Source of the DNA: an uncultured Paracoccus sp.
Lineage (GTDB): Bacteria > Pseudomonadota > Alphaproteobacteria > Rhodobacterales > Rhodobacteraceae
Assembly (NCBI GenBank): GCA_937859005.1
Contig: CALLYR010000463.1
Coordinates: forward strand, 1 to 8,621
DNA length: 8,621 nucleotides
Reading direction: 5' to 3'
Both the position numbers and the translations under genes were made by a program. The notes beneath the pieces were generated by a model. That model did no database searches, was not told where the DNA came from, and saw only the letters and a program-made list of their open reading frames with translations. Each line of letters opens with the position of its first letter. Within the stretch, counting starts at the first letter, position 1. Positions 1 to 7,232 of this stretch are shown here, in pieces.

Positions 1-1158
1 CGCACGACGCTGACCGCCCTGGCCCTGATCGCGCCCGCCGCCGCGCTGGCGCAGGACGGCAGCACCCTGCGCGGCACCGGCGATCTGGGGGTGGTGATCG
101 AACGGGCGACGGGGTCCGTGCTGGTCGTGGACCAGTCCGACCGCAAGGCCCTGTGCCGGGTCGAGGGGCTGGGCGACCTGTCCCATGCCTCGCTGACCTT
201 CTCGCCCGACGAACGTTACGCCTTTGTCTTCGGCCGCGACGGGGGGCTGTCCAAGGTGGACATCCTCGCCTGCGCATTGGTCAAGCGGGTTATCCAGGGC
301 GGCAACGCCATCGGCGGCGCGATTTCCGACGACGGCAGGCTGGTCGCGGTGTCGAACTATGAGCCGGGCGGGGTCAAGGTCTTCGACGCGGACACGCTCG
401 ATCAGGTCGCGGATGTGCCGATGGGGTCCAAGACCGTGGGGCTGGCCGATGCGCCGGGATCGCGCTTTGTCGTCGCGACCTGGGACACGGGCGAGGTTTG
501 GATCCTGGACCATTCGCAGGATGCGGCCAATCCGCAGATCACCCGCCTGCCGGACGCGGGCAAGAACCCCTATGACGCGCTGATGACCGGGAACGGGCGG
601 ACCTATATCGTGGGGCTGTTCGGCGAAAAGGGCCTGACCGCCGTCGATCTGTGGGCCGACCCGCCCAAGGCGGAACGGTTCCTGCCCGATTACGGCAAGA
701 ACGAACCCGACCTGCCGGTCTACAAGATGCCGCATCTGCAGGGCTGGACGCTGGCGGGCGAAACCTATGCGCTGCCCGCGGTTGGCCTGCATCAGGTGCT
801 GTGGGTGGACGCGGCCAGCAAGCAGGAGATCGGGCGCACCGATGTCGCGGGCCAGCCGGTCTTCGTGCTGGCGCGGCCCGACGCGCGCGAGTTGTGGGTG
901 AACTTCGCGCCGCCCGACAACGGCAAGGTGCAGGTGATCGACGCCGTGACCCATCAGGTCAAGCAGACGCTGGAACCCGGCAAGGGCGTGCTGCACATGG
1001 AGTTCACCCCCCGCGGGCGCGAGGTCTGGCTGTCCGTGCGCGACGAGAACCGGATCGAGATCCGCGACGCCCACACCTATGAGGTGCTGGGCGAGGTGCC
1101 GGCACAGGCGCCGTCCGGCATCTTCTTCACCGCCCGCGCGCATCGGGCCGGGCTATGA
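1..1158 (+). CDS. nirF: NirF, periplasmic heme d1 biosynthesis protein (5' partial)
   Basis: NirF is a periplasmic protein needed for a late step of heme d1 assembly; it binds d1-type heme, and its exact reaction is debated. The frame is open from the first base and the true start lies upstream. Visible residues 1-17 are the end of a signal peptide, a hydrophobic Ala/Leu run ending ALA before Gln18. The rest is one eight-bladed beta-propeller of the cytochrome cd1 type, without a c-heme motif. His62 (in SHASLTFSPD) and Asp150 (in GLADAPG) lie 88 residues apart, the same spacing as His41 and Asp129, which I recall as the functional residues of Paracoccus pantotrophus NirF. The C-terminal APSGIFF matches the PSGKYNV end of NirN. 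No lipobox cysteine is seen at the cleavage site, so this is a soluble rather than lipoprotein form. The stop overlaps the nirDL start by 4 bases (ATGA, 1155-1158). Confidence 0.93.
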   Translation, partial: RTTLTALALIAPAAALAQDGSTLRGTGDLGVVIERATGSVLVVDQSDRKALCRVEGLGDLSHASLTFSPDERYAFVFGRDGGLSKVDILACALVKRVIQGGNAIGGAISDDGRLVAVSNYEPGGVKVFDADTLDQVADVPMGSKTVGLADAPGSRFVVATWDTGEVWILDHSQDAANPQITRLPDAGKNPYDALMTGNGRTYIVGLFGEKGLTAVDLWADPPKAERFLPDYGKNEPDLPVYKMPHLQGWTLAGETYALPAVGLHQVLWVDAASKQEIGRTDVAGQPVFVLARPDARELWVNFAPPDNGKVQVIDAVTHQVKQTLEPGKGVLHMEFTPRGREVWLSVRDENRIEIRDAHTYEVLGEVPAQAPSGIFFTARAHRAGL

Positions 1159-2141
1159 ACGACCTGTCGCCCGACAGTCTGGATGCGCGGCTGCTGGACG
1201 AATTCCAGCGCGACCTGCCGCTGGTGCCCCGCCCCTTCGCCCTGATGGGCGAATGTCTGGACATCTCCGAGGCAGAAGTGATCGCGCGCCTGTCCCGGCT
1301 GCAGGACAGCGGCCGGATCACCCGCGTGGGCGCAACCTGCCGCCCGAACACGGCGGGTGCCTCGACGCTGGCCGCGCTGGCGATCCCCGAGGCGCGGATC
1401 GAGGAGGTCGCGGCCATCGTGGGGGCCGAGCCGGGCGTCAACCATTCCTATCTGCGCGAGGACGACTGGAACCTGTGGTTCGTGGCCACCGCCCCGGACC
1501 CGGCGGCGCTGGCCGAAAGCCTTGCGCGGATCGAATCGGCGGCCGGCCTGCCCGTGCTGTCGCTGCCGCTGGTGCGGCCCTTCAACATCGACCTCGGCTT
1601 TCGCCTGACCGGCCCGCGCGAGGCGCTGGGGCTGGACCGGCCCGCCGATCTGTCGGTGCTGAAGGGCGATGACCGCCCCCTGATGCAGGCCCTGTCCGAA
1701 GGACTGGCGCTGGTTCCGCGTCCCTTTGCGGCGCTGGCGGGCGGGCTTGGCCGGTCCGAGGCCGATGTGATCGCCCGCGTGGGCGTGCTGGCGCGCGCGC
1801 GCATCCTGACCCGCGTGGGCGTGATCGTGCGCCACCGCGCGCTGGGCTGGGCCGCGAATGCAATGGTGGTCTGGCAACTGCCCGAGGACGCCGTCGAATC
1901 GGCAGGCCGCGCGCTGGCGCAGGTGCCCGGCGTCACGCTGTGTTATCAGCGCCGCACGGTGCCGGGGCTCTGGGACTGGCCGCTGTTCTGCATGATCCAC
2001 GCGCGATCCCGCCCCGAGGCGCTGGCGGTGCTGGACCGCGCCCGGACCTTGCCGGAACTGGCGGGCGTGGCGCACAAGATCCTGTTTTCGACCCGCTGCT
2101 TCAAGCAGTCGGGCGCCCTGATCGAGGAGGCGAAGCCATGA
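1155..2141 (+). CDS. nirDL: NirDL, fused siroheme decarboxylase
   Basis: This cytoplasmic enzyme takes part in converting siroheme to 12,18-didecarboxysiroheme, the first committed step of heme d1 synthesis. The 328 residues are two tandem AsnC/Lrp-like units. The NirD half (about 1-150) has a winged helix with LPLVPRPFALMGE (21-33), then VNHSYLREDDWNLWFV (95-110). The NirL half (about 172-328) has LALVPRPFAALA (184-195), the family signature RHRALGWAANAMVVW (226-240), CYQRR (263-267) and FSTRCFKQSG (311-320). The linker is only about 20 residues. Many denitrifiers encode NirD and NirL separately at about 150-170 residues each, so this is a true fusion rather than read-through. The ATG at 1155 overlaps the nirF stop and no strong Shine-Dalgarno precedes it, suggesting translational coupling. 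It is paralogous to the separate NirG and NirH that follow. Confidence 0.94.
   Translation: MNDLSPDSLDARLLDEFQRDLPLVPRPFALMGECLDISEAEVIARLSRLQDSGRITRVGATCRPNTAGASTLAALAIPEARIEEVAAIVGAEPGVNHSYLREDDWNLWFVATAPDPAALAESLARIESAAGLPVLSLPLVRPFNIDLGFRLTGPREALGLDRPADLSVLKGDDRPLMQALSEGLALVPRPFAALAGGLGRSEADVIARVGVLARARILTRVGVIVRHRALGWAANAMVVWQLPEDAVESAGRALAQVPGVTLCYQRRTVPGLWDWPLFCMIHARSRPEALAVLDRARTLPELAGVAHKILFSTRCFKQSGALIEEAKP
2126..2130 (+). promoter_or_regulatory. Ribosome binding site of nirG
   Basis: GGAGG, within GAGGAGG at 2124-2130, lies inside the 3' end of nirDL and 7 bases before the ATG at 2138. It fixes the nirG start at the ATGA overlap rather than at the earlier open codons of the same frame. 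Confidence 0.75.
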
Positions 2142-2620
2142 CCCGCCCGTGCCGAATCGTCCTGCCGCCCGAGGCGCTGGATGCGACCGACCGCGCGGTG
2201 CTGAACGCGCTGCAGGACGGATTCCCGCTGACGCCGCGCCCCTATGACGACGCGGGCGCGGGCTTGGGGATTTCGGGCGACGAGCTGATCGCCCGGATCG
2301 AACGCTTGCGCGAGATCGGGGCGATCACCCGCTTCGGCCCGTTCTTCGACGCCGCTGCCATGGGCGGGGCCTTCTGCCTGTGTGCGATGGCGGTGCCCGC
2401 GCAGGATTTCGACGCCGTCCTGACCAAGGTCAATGCGCATGCTGAAGTCGCGCATAATTACGAACGCACCCATGCGCTGAACATGTGGTTCGTGCTGGCC
2501 ACCGACAGGCCCGAGGGGATCGAGCGCACGGCCGAGGCCATCGAGGCGGAGACGGGACTGAAGGTGATGCTGTTTCCCAAGCTGGAAGAATATTTCATCG
2601 GCTTCCGGGTGCCGGCATGA
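2138..2620 (+). CDS. nirG: NirG, siroheme decarboxylase subunit (NirD-like)
   Basis: This 160-residue AsnC/Lrp-like protein belongs to the siroheme decarboxylase set (NirD, L, G, H) that removes two acetate carboxyl groups from siroheme. The N-terminal helix-turn-helix-like part has FPLTPRPYDD (29-38) and GAITRFGPFFD (61-71). The C-terminal part has VAHNYERTHALNMWFVLATD (104-123), which lines up with the VNHSY...WNLWFVATA stretch of the NirD half of NirDL, and then LFPKLEEYFIGF (145-156). It is therefore the NirD-type partner, with NirH as the NirL-type partner. The reading frame extends 198 bases further upstream, but those codons are antisense-like GC shadow within nirDL. The ATG at 2138 has a good GGAGG site and overlaps the nirDL stop. 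The DNA-binding-like fold is typical of the enzyme family and does not imply a regulator. Confidence 0.92.
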   Translation: MTRPCRIVLPPEALDATDRAVLNALQDGFPLTPRPYDDAGAGLGISGDELIARIERLREIGAITRFGPFFDAAAMGGAFCLCAMAVPAQDFDAVLTKVNAHAEVAHNYERTHALNMWFVLATDRPEGIERTAEAIEAETGLKVMLFPKLEEYFIGFRVPA

Positions 2621-3105
2621 GCGCGCTTGACCCCATGGACCGCCGCCTTGTCGCCGCCACGCAAGGAGGGTTGCCGCTGGTCCCCGAACCCTATGCCGCC
2701 GTGGCCGAACAGGTCGGCCTGTCCGAATCGCAGGTGATCGAACGGTTGTCCGCGTTGCAGGCGCGCGGCGTGATCCGCCGCATCGCCATCGCGCCGAACC
2801 ACTATGCGCTGGGCATGACCGCCAACGGGATGAGCGTGTGGGACGTGGACGACGCGCGGATTTCCGAACTGGGGGCGCGGATCGGCGCGCTGCCCTTCGT
2901 CACCCATTGCTATCAGCGGCCCCGCGCGCTGCCCGACTGGCCCTATAACCTGTTCGCCATGCTGCACGGCGGAACCCGCGCCGAGGTCGAGGCCAAGCGC
3001 GACGAAGTGTCCGCGATCCTTGGCGACGCCTGCCGGGGCCGCGATATCCTGTATTCCACGCGCATCCTGAAAAAGACCGGGCTGCGCCTGCGCGACACCG
3101 AATGA
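2617..3105 (+). CDS. nirH: NirH, siroheme decarboxylase subunit (NirL-like)
   Basis: The 162 residues form another AsnC/Lrp-like siroheme decarboxylase subunit, acting in the cytoplasm with NirG and NirDL. The motifs in order are LPLVPEPYAAVAEQ (19-32), the winged-helix segment SESQVIERLSALQ (36-48), the NirL-type signature NHYALGMTANGMSVWDV (61-77), HCYQRPRALPDWPYNLFAMLHG (about 97-118) and ILYSTRILKKTG (144-155). The signature and the CY-R...W-x-LF block align with the NirL half of NirDL, so NirG plus NirH resemble an unfused NirDL. The ATG at 2617 overlaps the nirG stop (ATGA); an in-frame ATG at 2635 is possible but lacks this coupling. The stop lies 12 bases before nirJ. Confidence 0.92.
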   Translation: MSALDPMDRRLVAATQGGLPLVPEPYAAVAEQVGLSESQVIERLSALQARGVIRRIAIAPNHYALGMTANGMSVWDVDDARISELGARIGALPFVTHCYQRPRALPDWPYNLFAMLHGGTRAEVEAKRDEVSAILGDACRGRDILYSTRILKKTGLRLRDTE

Positions 3106-3107
3106 AA

Positions 3108-3112
3108 GGGGG
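3108..3112 (+). promoter_or_regulatory. Ribosome binding site of nirJ
   Basis: A purine run AAAGGGGG (3105-3112) begins at the last base of the nirH stop and ends 5 bases before the ATG at 3118. It supports that start over the ATG at 3102, which opens a short unrelated frame. nirJ is the only gene of the run that does not overlap its predecessor. Confidence 0.7.
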
Positions 3113-3117
3113 CCGCG

Positions 3118-4341
3118 ATGTTCCGTCTGACCCAGTACATGCACCAGCTGGTCGAACCTACGCCCGTCCGCCGCCGCGGCACGCCCGGCGCGGTCAGGCC
3201 GGTGGTGATCTGGAACCTGACCCGCACCTGCAACCTGAAATGCCGCCATTGCTATACGGTATCCTCGGATCATGTCTTTCCGGGCGAGCTGACGCATGAA
3301 CAGGCGCTGGGGGTTCTGGACGACCTGTCGGCCTTCCGCATTCCCGCGCTGATCCTGTCGGGGGGCGAGCCGCTGTCCCGCTTCGATTTCTGGGAACTGG
3401 CGGAACGGGCGCGGCAACTCGATTTCCGGCATCTGTCGCTGTCCACCAACGGCACGAAGCTGGGAGAACCGGGCGTGGCCGACCGCGTGGCGGGCCTGGG
3501 CTTCGACTATGTGGGGATCAGCCTCGACGGGATCGGGGCCACGAACGACTGGTTCCGGGGCGTGGACGGCGCCTTTGCCAATGCCCTGGCGGGGGTCAGG
3601 GCCTGCAAGGCGCGGGGCGTCAAGGTCGGCCTGCGCTTCACCATCACCAAGGACAACGGCGACCAGTTGCCGCTGATGCTGGACCTTTGCGAATCCGAGG
3701 GGGTGGACAAGTTCTATCTGTCGCATCTCGTCTATGCGGGCCGGGGCGACAAGCACCGGGGCGAGGATCAGGAACACGCCCATACCCGCGCCGCGATGGA
3801 TCTGCTGATCGAGCGCGGCTGGGACGCGGTATCGCAGAACCGCCCGCTGGAGATCGTGACCGGCAACAACGACGCCGATGCGGTGTGGTTCATGCGCTGG
3901 GCCGAACGGAACTTCGACGCCGCCACTGTCGCCCATATGCGCGAGCATCTGGTGGCCTGGGGCGGCAATTCGTCGGGCCTCGGCGTCGCCAATATCGATC
4001 CGCAGGGCAAGGTCCATCCCGACACCTATTGGTCGGACTATACGATCGGCTCGGTCAAGGAAAAGCCGTTCAGCCAGTGGTGGACCGGCGACGACCCGAT
4101 GCTGGCCACGCTGCGGACCCGTCCCCGCCCGCTCAAGGGCCGCTGCGGCGCCTGTGCGTTCAAGGATGTCTGCGGCGGCAACACCCGCATCCGGGCGCTG
4201 CAACTGACCGGCGACCCCTGGGCCGAGGACCCGGCCTGCTATCTGTCCAATGCCGAGATCGGGGTCGAGGATGACCTCGAACGCCTGACCGTTACCCCCT
4301 TCCGTGGAAAGAACCATGATCCCGCGCACCGTTTCTTCTGA
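3118..4341 (+). CDS. nirJ: NirJ, radical SAM heme d1 biosynthesis enzyme
   Basis: NirJ is a cytoplasmic radical SAM enzyme that acts on didecarboxysiroheme, removing two propionate side chains on the way to the oxo groups of heme d1. The 407 residues show the radical SAM cluster motif TCNLKCRHCYT with Cys38, Cys42 and Cys45, followed by GGEP (82-85), which contacts the SAM amino group, and STNGTKL (109-115). The C-terminal domain has Cys343, Cys346, Cys352 and Cys374 (C-x2-C-x5-C-x21-C), the ligands expected for the second iron-sulfur cluster of NirJ and SPASM-like enzymes. Length and layout fit full-length NirJ. The last 26 bases overlap the nirN start in another frame. Related heme enzymes such as AhbD share this architecture, but the nir context and the GNNDADAVWFM region favour NirJ. 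Confidence 0.96.
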   Translation: MFRLTQYMHQLVEPTPVRRRGTPGAVRPVVIWNLTRTCNLKCRHCYTVSSDHVFPGELTHEQALGVLDDLSAFRIPALILSGGEPLSRFDFWELAERARQLDFRHLSLSTNGTKLGEPGVADRVAGLGFDYVGISLDGIGATNDWFRGVDGAFANALAGVRACKARGVKVGLRFTITKDNGDQLPLMLDLCESEGVDKFYLSHLVYAGRGDKHRGEDQEHAHTRAAMDLLIERGWDAVSQNRPLEIVTGNNDADAVWFMRWAERNFDAATVAHMREHLVAWGGNSSGLGVANIDPQGKVHPDTYWSDYTIGSVKEKPFSQWWTGDDPMLATLRTRPRPLKGRCGACAFKDVCGGNTRIRALQLTGDPWAEDPACYLSNAEIGVEDDLERLTVTPFRGKNHDPAHRFF

Positions 4342-5911
4342 CAGACGCCTTGGGCGGGGGTATTCGGGCCGGAAGGAAGCCCTGCTGCTGGCGGCGGCCT
4401 TTGCGCTGGCGCCGCTGGCGGCGTCGGCCGATGCGGCGGCGGATTATGCGAAGCATTGCGCGTCCTGCCACGCCGAGAACCGGCTGGGCGGCACCGGGCC
4501 CGCGCTGATCCCCGAGACGCTGGGGCGGGCCAAGGATCTGGATCAGGTGATCGCGCATGGCCGGCCCTCGACCCAGATGGCCGGGTTCCAGGACCAGTTG
4601 AGCGGCGAGCGGATCGCCGCGTTGGTGGACTTCATGAAGACGCCGGTTGACCATGTCCCCGCCTGGACCGTGGCGGAAATCGAGGCCAGCCGCGAGATGA
4701 CGCCCGATTACCGGCCCGCCGCGGCGCCGGTGTTCAAGGCCGATCCCATGAACATCACGCTGGTGGTGGAAACGGGCGACCATCACGTCAGCGTGCTGGA
4801 CGGCGACACCTTCGACGTGCTGGACCGCTTCGCCACGCCCTATGCCGTCCATGGGGGGCCGAAGTTCTCGCCCGACGGGCGCTATGTCTTCATCATGTCG
4901 CGCGATGGCTGGGTGGAAAAATACGACATCTGGTCCCTGAAGGAGGTCGGGCGCGTCCGCGCCGGCCTCAACAGCCGCAACATCGCGATGAGCCATGACG
5001 GCCAGTGGCTGGCGGTCGCCAATTACCTGCCGCAGACGCTGACGATCCTGTCCACCGCCGATCTGTCCCCGGTCAAGGTGATCGAGATCAAGGCCCGTGA
5101 CGGCAAGCCCAGCCGCGTCAGCGCCGTCTATCAGGCGCCGCAGCGCAAAAGCTTTGTCCTCGCGCTGAAGGACGCCCCCGAGATCTGGGAGGTCACGACC
5201 GATCCCGAAGGCGGGCCGTTCCACGACGGCTTCGTCCACAGCCATGAAAAGGGCATGGAGGAAAGCCTCGGCGCCGAAAAGGGCCTGTTCGCCCGCCGCC
5301 GGATCGTGGTCGAGGAGCCGCTGGACGATTTCTTTTTCGACCCCGATTACCGCCATCTGATCGGCACCAACCGCGAGGGAACCAAGGGCGTCGTCGTCAA
5401 CCTGATCGTCGGCCGCGAGATCGCGGAACTGCCGCTGCCGGGGATGCCGCATCTGGGATCGGGGATCACCTGGGACCGCGACGGCCACAAGGTGATGGCG
5501 ACGCCGCATCTGAACGAGGGCGTGCTGTCGGTGATCGACATGGACGACTGGACGCTGGTCAAGCAGATCAGGACCAACGGGCCGGGGTTCTTCCTGCGCT
5601 CGCACCACACCACGCCCTATGTCTGGGCGGACGTGTTCTTCGGCCCCCACAAGGACGAGGTTCACATCATCGACAAGCAGACGCTGGAGATCGTGAAGAC
5701 CCTGAACCCCGCCCCCGGCAAGACCGTCGCCCATACCGAGTTCACGAAAGACGGGAAATACGCGCTGGTCTCGATCTGGGAGGACGACGGTGCCGTGGTG
5801 GTCTATGATGCCGAAACACTGGAAGAGGTGCGGCGGCTGCCGATGAAGAAGCCGTCCGGGAAATACAATGTCTGGAACAAGATCACCTTCGAGGACGGAA
5901 CCAGCCACTGA
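4316..5911 (+). CDS. nirN: NirN, periplasmic c-heme / d1-propeller dehydrogenase
   Basis: NirN catalyses the last step of heme d1 synthesis in the periplasm: oxidation of dihydro-heme d1 to introduce the acrylate double bond, before handover to NirS. With the ATG at 4316 the protein has 531 residues. Residues 1-38 are a signal peptide with a long basic n-region and an AAASAD-like cleavage area. The cytochrome c domain has HCASCH (47-52; Cys48, Cys51, His52), and Met88 is a possible distal ligand. The d1-type propeller spans about 145-531. His179 in VHGGPKFSPDGRY corresponds to the proximal d1 ligand of NirS, His430 in FFLRSHHTTPYVW lies in the block holding a catalytic His of NirS, and PSGKYNVWN (513-521) matches the NirS C-terminus. 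A GTG at 4304 is in frame, but GGAAAG (4306-4311) before the ATG favours 4316. It overlaps nirJ by 26 bases. Confidence 0.94.
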   Translation: MIPRTVSSDRRLGRGYSGRKEALLLAAAFALAPLAASADAAADYAKHCASCHAENRLGGTGPALIPETLGRAKDLDQVIAHGRPSTQMAGFQDQLSGERIAALVDFMKTPVDHVPAWTVAEIEASREMTPDYRPAAAPVFKADPMNITLVVETGDHHVSVLDGDTFDVLDRFATPYAVHGGPKFSPDGRYVFIMSRDGWVEKYDIWSLKEVGRVRAGLNSRNIAMSHDGQWLAVANYLPQTLTILSTADLSPVKVIEIKARDGKPSRVSAVYQAPQRKSFVLALKDAPEIWEVTTDPEGGPFHDGFVHSHEKGMEESLGAEKGLFARRRIVVEEPLDDFFFDPDYRHLIGTNREGTKGVVVNLIVGREIAELPLPGMPHLGSGITWDRDGHKVMATPHLNEGVLSVIDMDDWTLVKQIRTNGPGFFLRSHHTTPYVWADVFFGPHKDEVHIIDKQTLEIVKTLNPAPGKTVAHTEFTKDGKYALVSIWEDDGAVVVYDAETLEEVRRLPMKKPSGKYNVWNKITFEDGTSH

Positions 5912-6152
5912 CCCGCGCTGGGTGCGGACGGACGGCCGGCCGGGCTGGTTGTTGTTGCTGGTGCTTTATCCCTTCACGGTGGGGGCGGCGGCGATCAACC
6001 TGTTCATGCTGGCGCTGATCGGGCGGGCCGTGGCTCTGCCCAATCTGTCGCCGGAAACCGCGGTGCTGGCCGCCCTGGTGCTGGGGGTGCCGCTGAACTG
6101 GCTGGCCGGTCGCTGGATCGCGGGCCTGCTGGTCGAGGCGCGCAAGGACTGA
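5868..6152 (+). CDS. Small two-helix membrane protein after nirN
   Basis: I do not recognise this 94-residue protein. It has a polar, basic N-terminus (1-26), a hydrophobic segment at about 27-51 (WLLLLVLYPFTVGAAAINLF onward), a short loop with ALPNLSPE, a second hydrophobic segment at about 64-87 (PLNWLAG within it), and a charged end EARKD. This predicts a small inner-membrane protein with two helices. The ATG at 5868 lies 44 bases inside nirN, preceded by a weak GGGAAA; a GTG at 5922 just after the nirN stop would shorten it by 18 residues. The hydrophobic pattern is the main evidence that it is real, since antisense or frame shadows rarely give two clean helices ending in a charged tail. 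The overlap suggests co-transcription with the nir genes and hence a possible membrane role in nitrite reductase maturation, which is inference only. Confidence 0.65.
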   Translation: MSGTRSPSRTEPATDPRWVRTDGRPGWLLLLVLYPFTVGAAAINLFMLALIGRAVALPNLSPETAVLAALVLGVPLNWLAGRWIAGLLVEARKD

Positions 6153-6273
6153 CCACAGGGCGTTGTGACAGGGGAACGGCGTCGCCCTGGGCGAAAGGGA
6201 CGGCAAGGCGCGGCCCCGGCCGGGATCGTGCCGCAAGGCCGATTGCCCGTTCCTGTCGGCCGCGACGTCCCGC
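6153..6273. other. Convergent intergenic spacer with imperfect inverted repeat
   Basis: This spacer separates the end of the nir-side genes from the end of the minus-strand permease gene, so transcription from both sides must stop near here. GACAGGGGAACGG (6167-6179) and CCGTTCCTGTC (6247-6257) are inverted copies except for two extra G bases in the first. The loop between them is GC-rich and includes a perfect 10-base palindrome, cccggccggg (6215-6224). There is no T-run after either arm, so a classical Rho-independent terminator is not evident. I see no gene in it. Confidence 0.35.
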
Positions 6274-7206
6274 TTACGGCCCCGGCTTTGCCTGTGGCGT
6301 CAGGGTCGATGCGGGCATCCTGCCCATGGGTCCCGCGCCCTGCGGCAGCCGCGCCGTCTGCACCATCAGGATGCCGGCCGCGACGATGATCGACCCCACG
6401 ATGTCGGACCAGCCGAAACGTTCCCCCAGCAATGCCGCCGCGATCGCCACCCCCAACGGGGGCGACAGGAAATGAAAGGTCGCGGCCCTGACCGCGCCGA
6501 TGCGCGTGACCAGCCGGAACCAGATGAAGGTGGCAAAGACCCCCGGCGCGACGACCGTATAGGCAAAGGCCGCGACCAGCCCCCAGCTCCACCGGATCGG
6601 CTGCCCCCATTCCAGCACCGCTGCCGGAACCAGCAGCGCGGCCGCCCCCACCGCCATCTGCAGCCCCACGATCATCAGCACGTTGCTGCCCCCGCCCGCG
6701 CCGCGCACCGCCAGCGTCGCGACCGTCAGCGCCACCACGGCGGCCAGGCACATGACCAGCCCGATCATGTCCATGCCGTGCGACAGCCGCACGCCCATGA
6801 TGATCGTCACCCCCACGACGCCCACAACCAGCCCCGCGATCGCCACCGGGCGCAGCCGTTCGCCCGCGAAGATCCAGCCGAAGAACGCCACCAGCAGCGG
6901 CATCATCGAGGCGATGATCGAGGCGGCCGAAGCCTCGATCCACTGCATCCCCACCCAGTTCAGGCCCAGATACAGCGCGTTCTGGGTGAACCCGAACAGG
7001 ACGACCGTGCGCCATTCCCCCCGGCTCAGCCGCAGGCTTTGCCCCATGGCGCGGGCAAGGCCCATCGCAAGGACGGCCGACAGCACGAAACGGATGACCA
7101 GCGCGGTCAGCGGCGGGGCGTCGATCACGATGATCCGCGTGGCGGTGAAGGCCGACGACCAGATCAGCGCGAAGCTCAGCCCCATCAGAATCGCCCTGCC
7201 GTCCAT
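6274..7206 (-). CDS. EamA/DMT-family membrane transporter
   Basis: This 310-residue integral membrane protein is of the drug/metabolite transporter superfamily (10 TMS, RhaT/EamA type), which usually exports small metabolites or amino acids; the substrate cannot be read from sequence. Two EamA repeats are visible, about 8-138 and 150-285. Each ends in the conserved Gly-Glu turn followed by a helix: AGERLRP (114-120) and LGERFGW (260-266). The start LMGLSFALIWSSAFTATR is typical of the first helix. The last 25 residues are a Pro/Gly-rich tail beyond the final helix. The ATG at 7206 has the strong upstream sequence AAAGGGGG. It lies 26 bases after mobA on the same strand, so the two are probably co-transcribed, although no functional link between them is known to me. 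Confidence 0.9.
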   Translation of the reverse strand: MDGRAILMGLSFALIWSSAFTATRIIVIDAPPLTALVIRFVLSAVLAMGLARAMGQSLRLSRGEWRTVVLFGFTQNALYLGLNWVGMQWIEASAASIIASMMPLLVAFFGWIFAGERLRPVAIAGLVVGVVGVTIIMGVRLSHGMDMIGLVMCLAAVVALTVATLAVRGAGGGSNVLMIVGLQMAVGAAALLVPAAVLEWGQPIRWSWGLVAAFAYTVVAPGVFATFIWFRLVTRIGAVRAATFHFLSPPLGVAIAAALLGERFGWSDIVGSIIVAAGILMVQTARLPQGAGPMGRMPASTLTPQAKPGP

Positions 7207-7210
7207 GCCG

Positions 7211-7218
7211 CCCCCTTT
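7211..7218 (-). promoter_or_regulatory. Ribosome binding site of the EamA transporter gene
   Basis: Read on the minus strand this is AAAGGGGG, 4 bases before the ATG at 7206, within the 26-base gap after mobA. It supports this start over the longer open frame that continues upstream through mobA. Confidence 0.65.
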
Positions 7219-7232
7219 GCCCGCGAATCCGG

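Noticed and set aside
1155..3105. NirDL, NirG and NirH as AsnC/Lrp transcription regulators
   Set aside because: The fold is shared, but the ALGxxANxMxVW and WFV signatures and the nir context identify siroheme decarboxylase subunits.
2458..4329. Long open frame on the minus strand opposite nirG, nirH and nirJ (over 600 codons)
   Set aside because: It lies antisense to three well-identified genes and has low-complexity Arg/Gly/His/Gln-rich composition. Long antisense frames are common in high-GC codon-biased DNA.
4292..5908. Long minus-strand open frame opposite nirN (over 500 codons)
   Set aside because: It is fully antisense to nirN, has no recognisable domain, and its composition is typical of a GC shadow frame.
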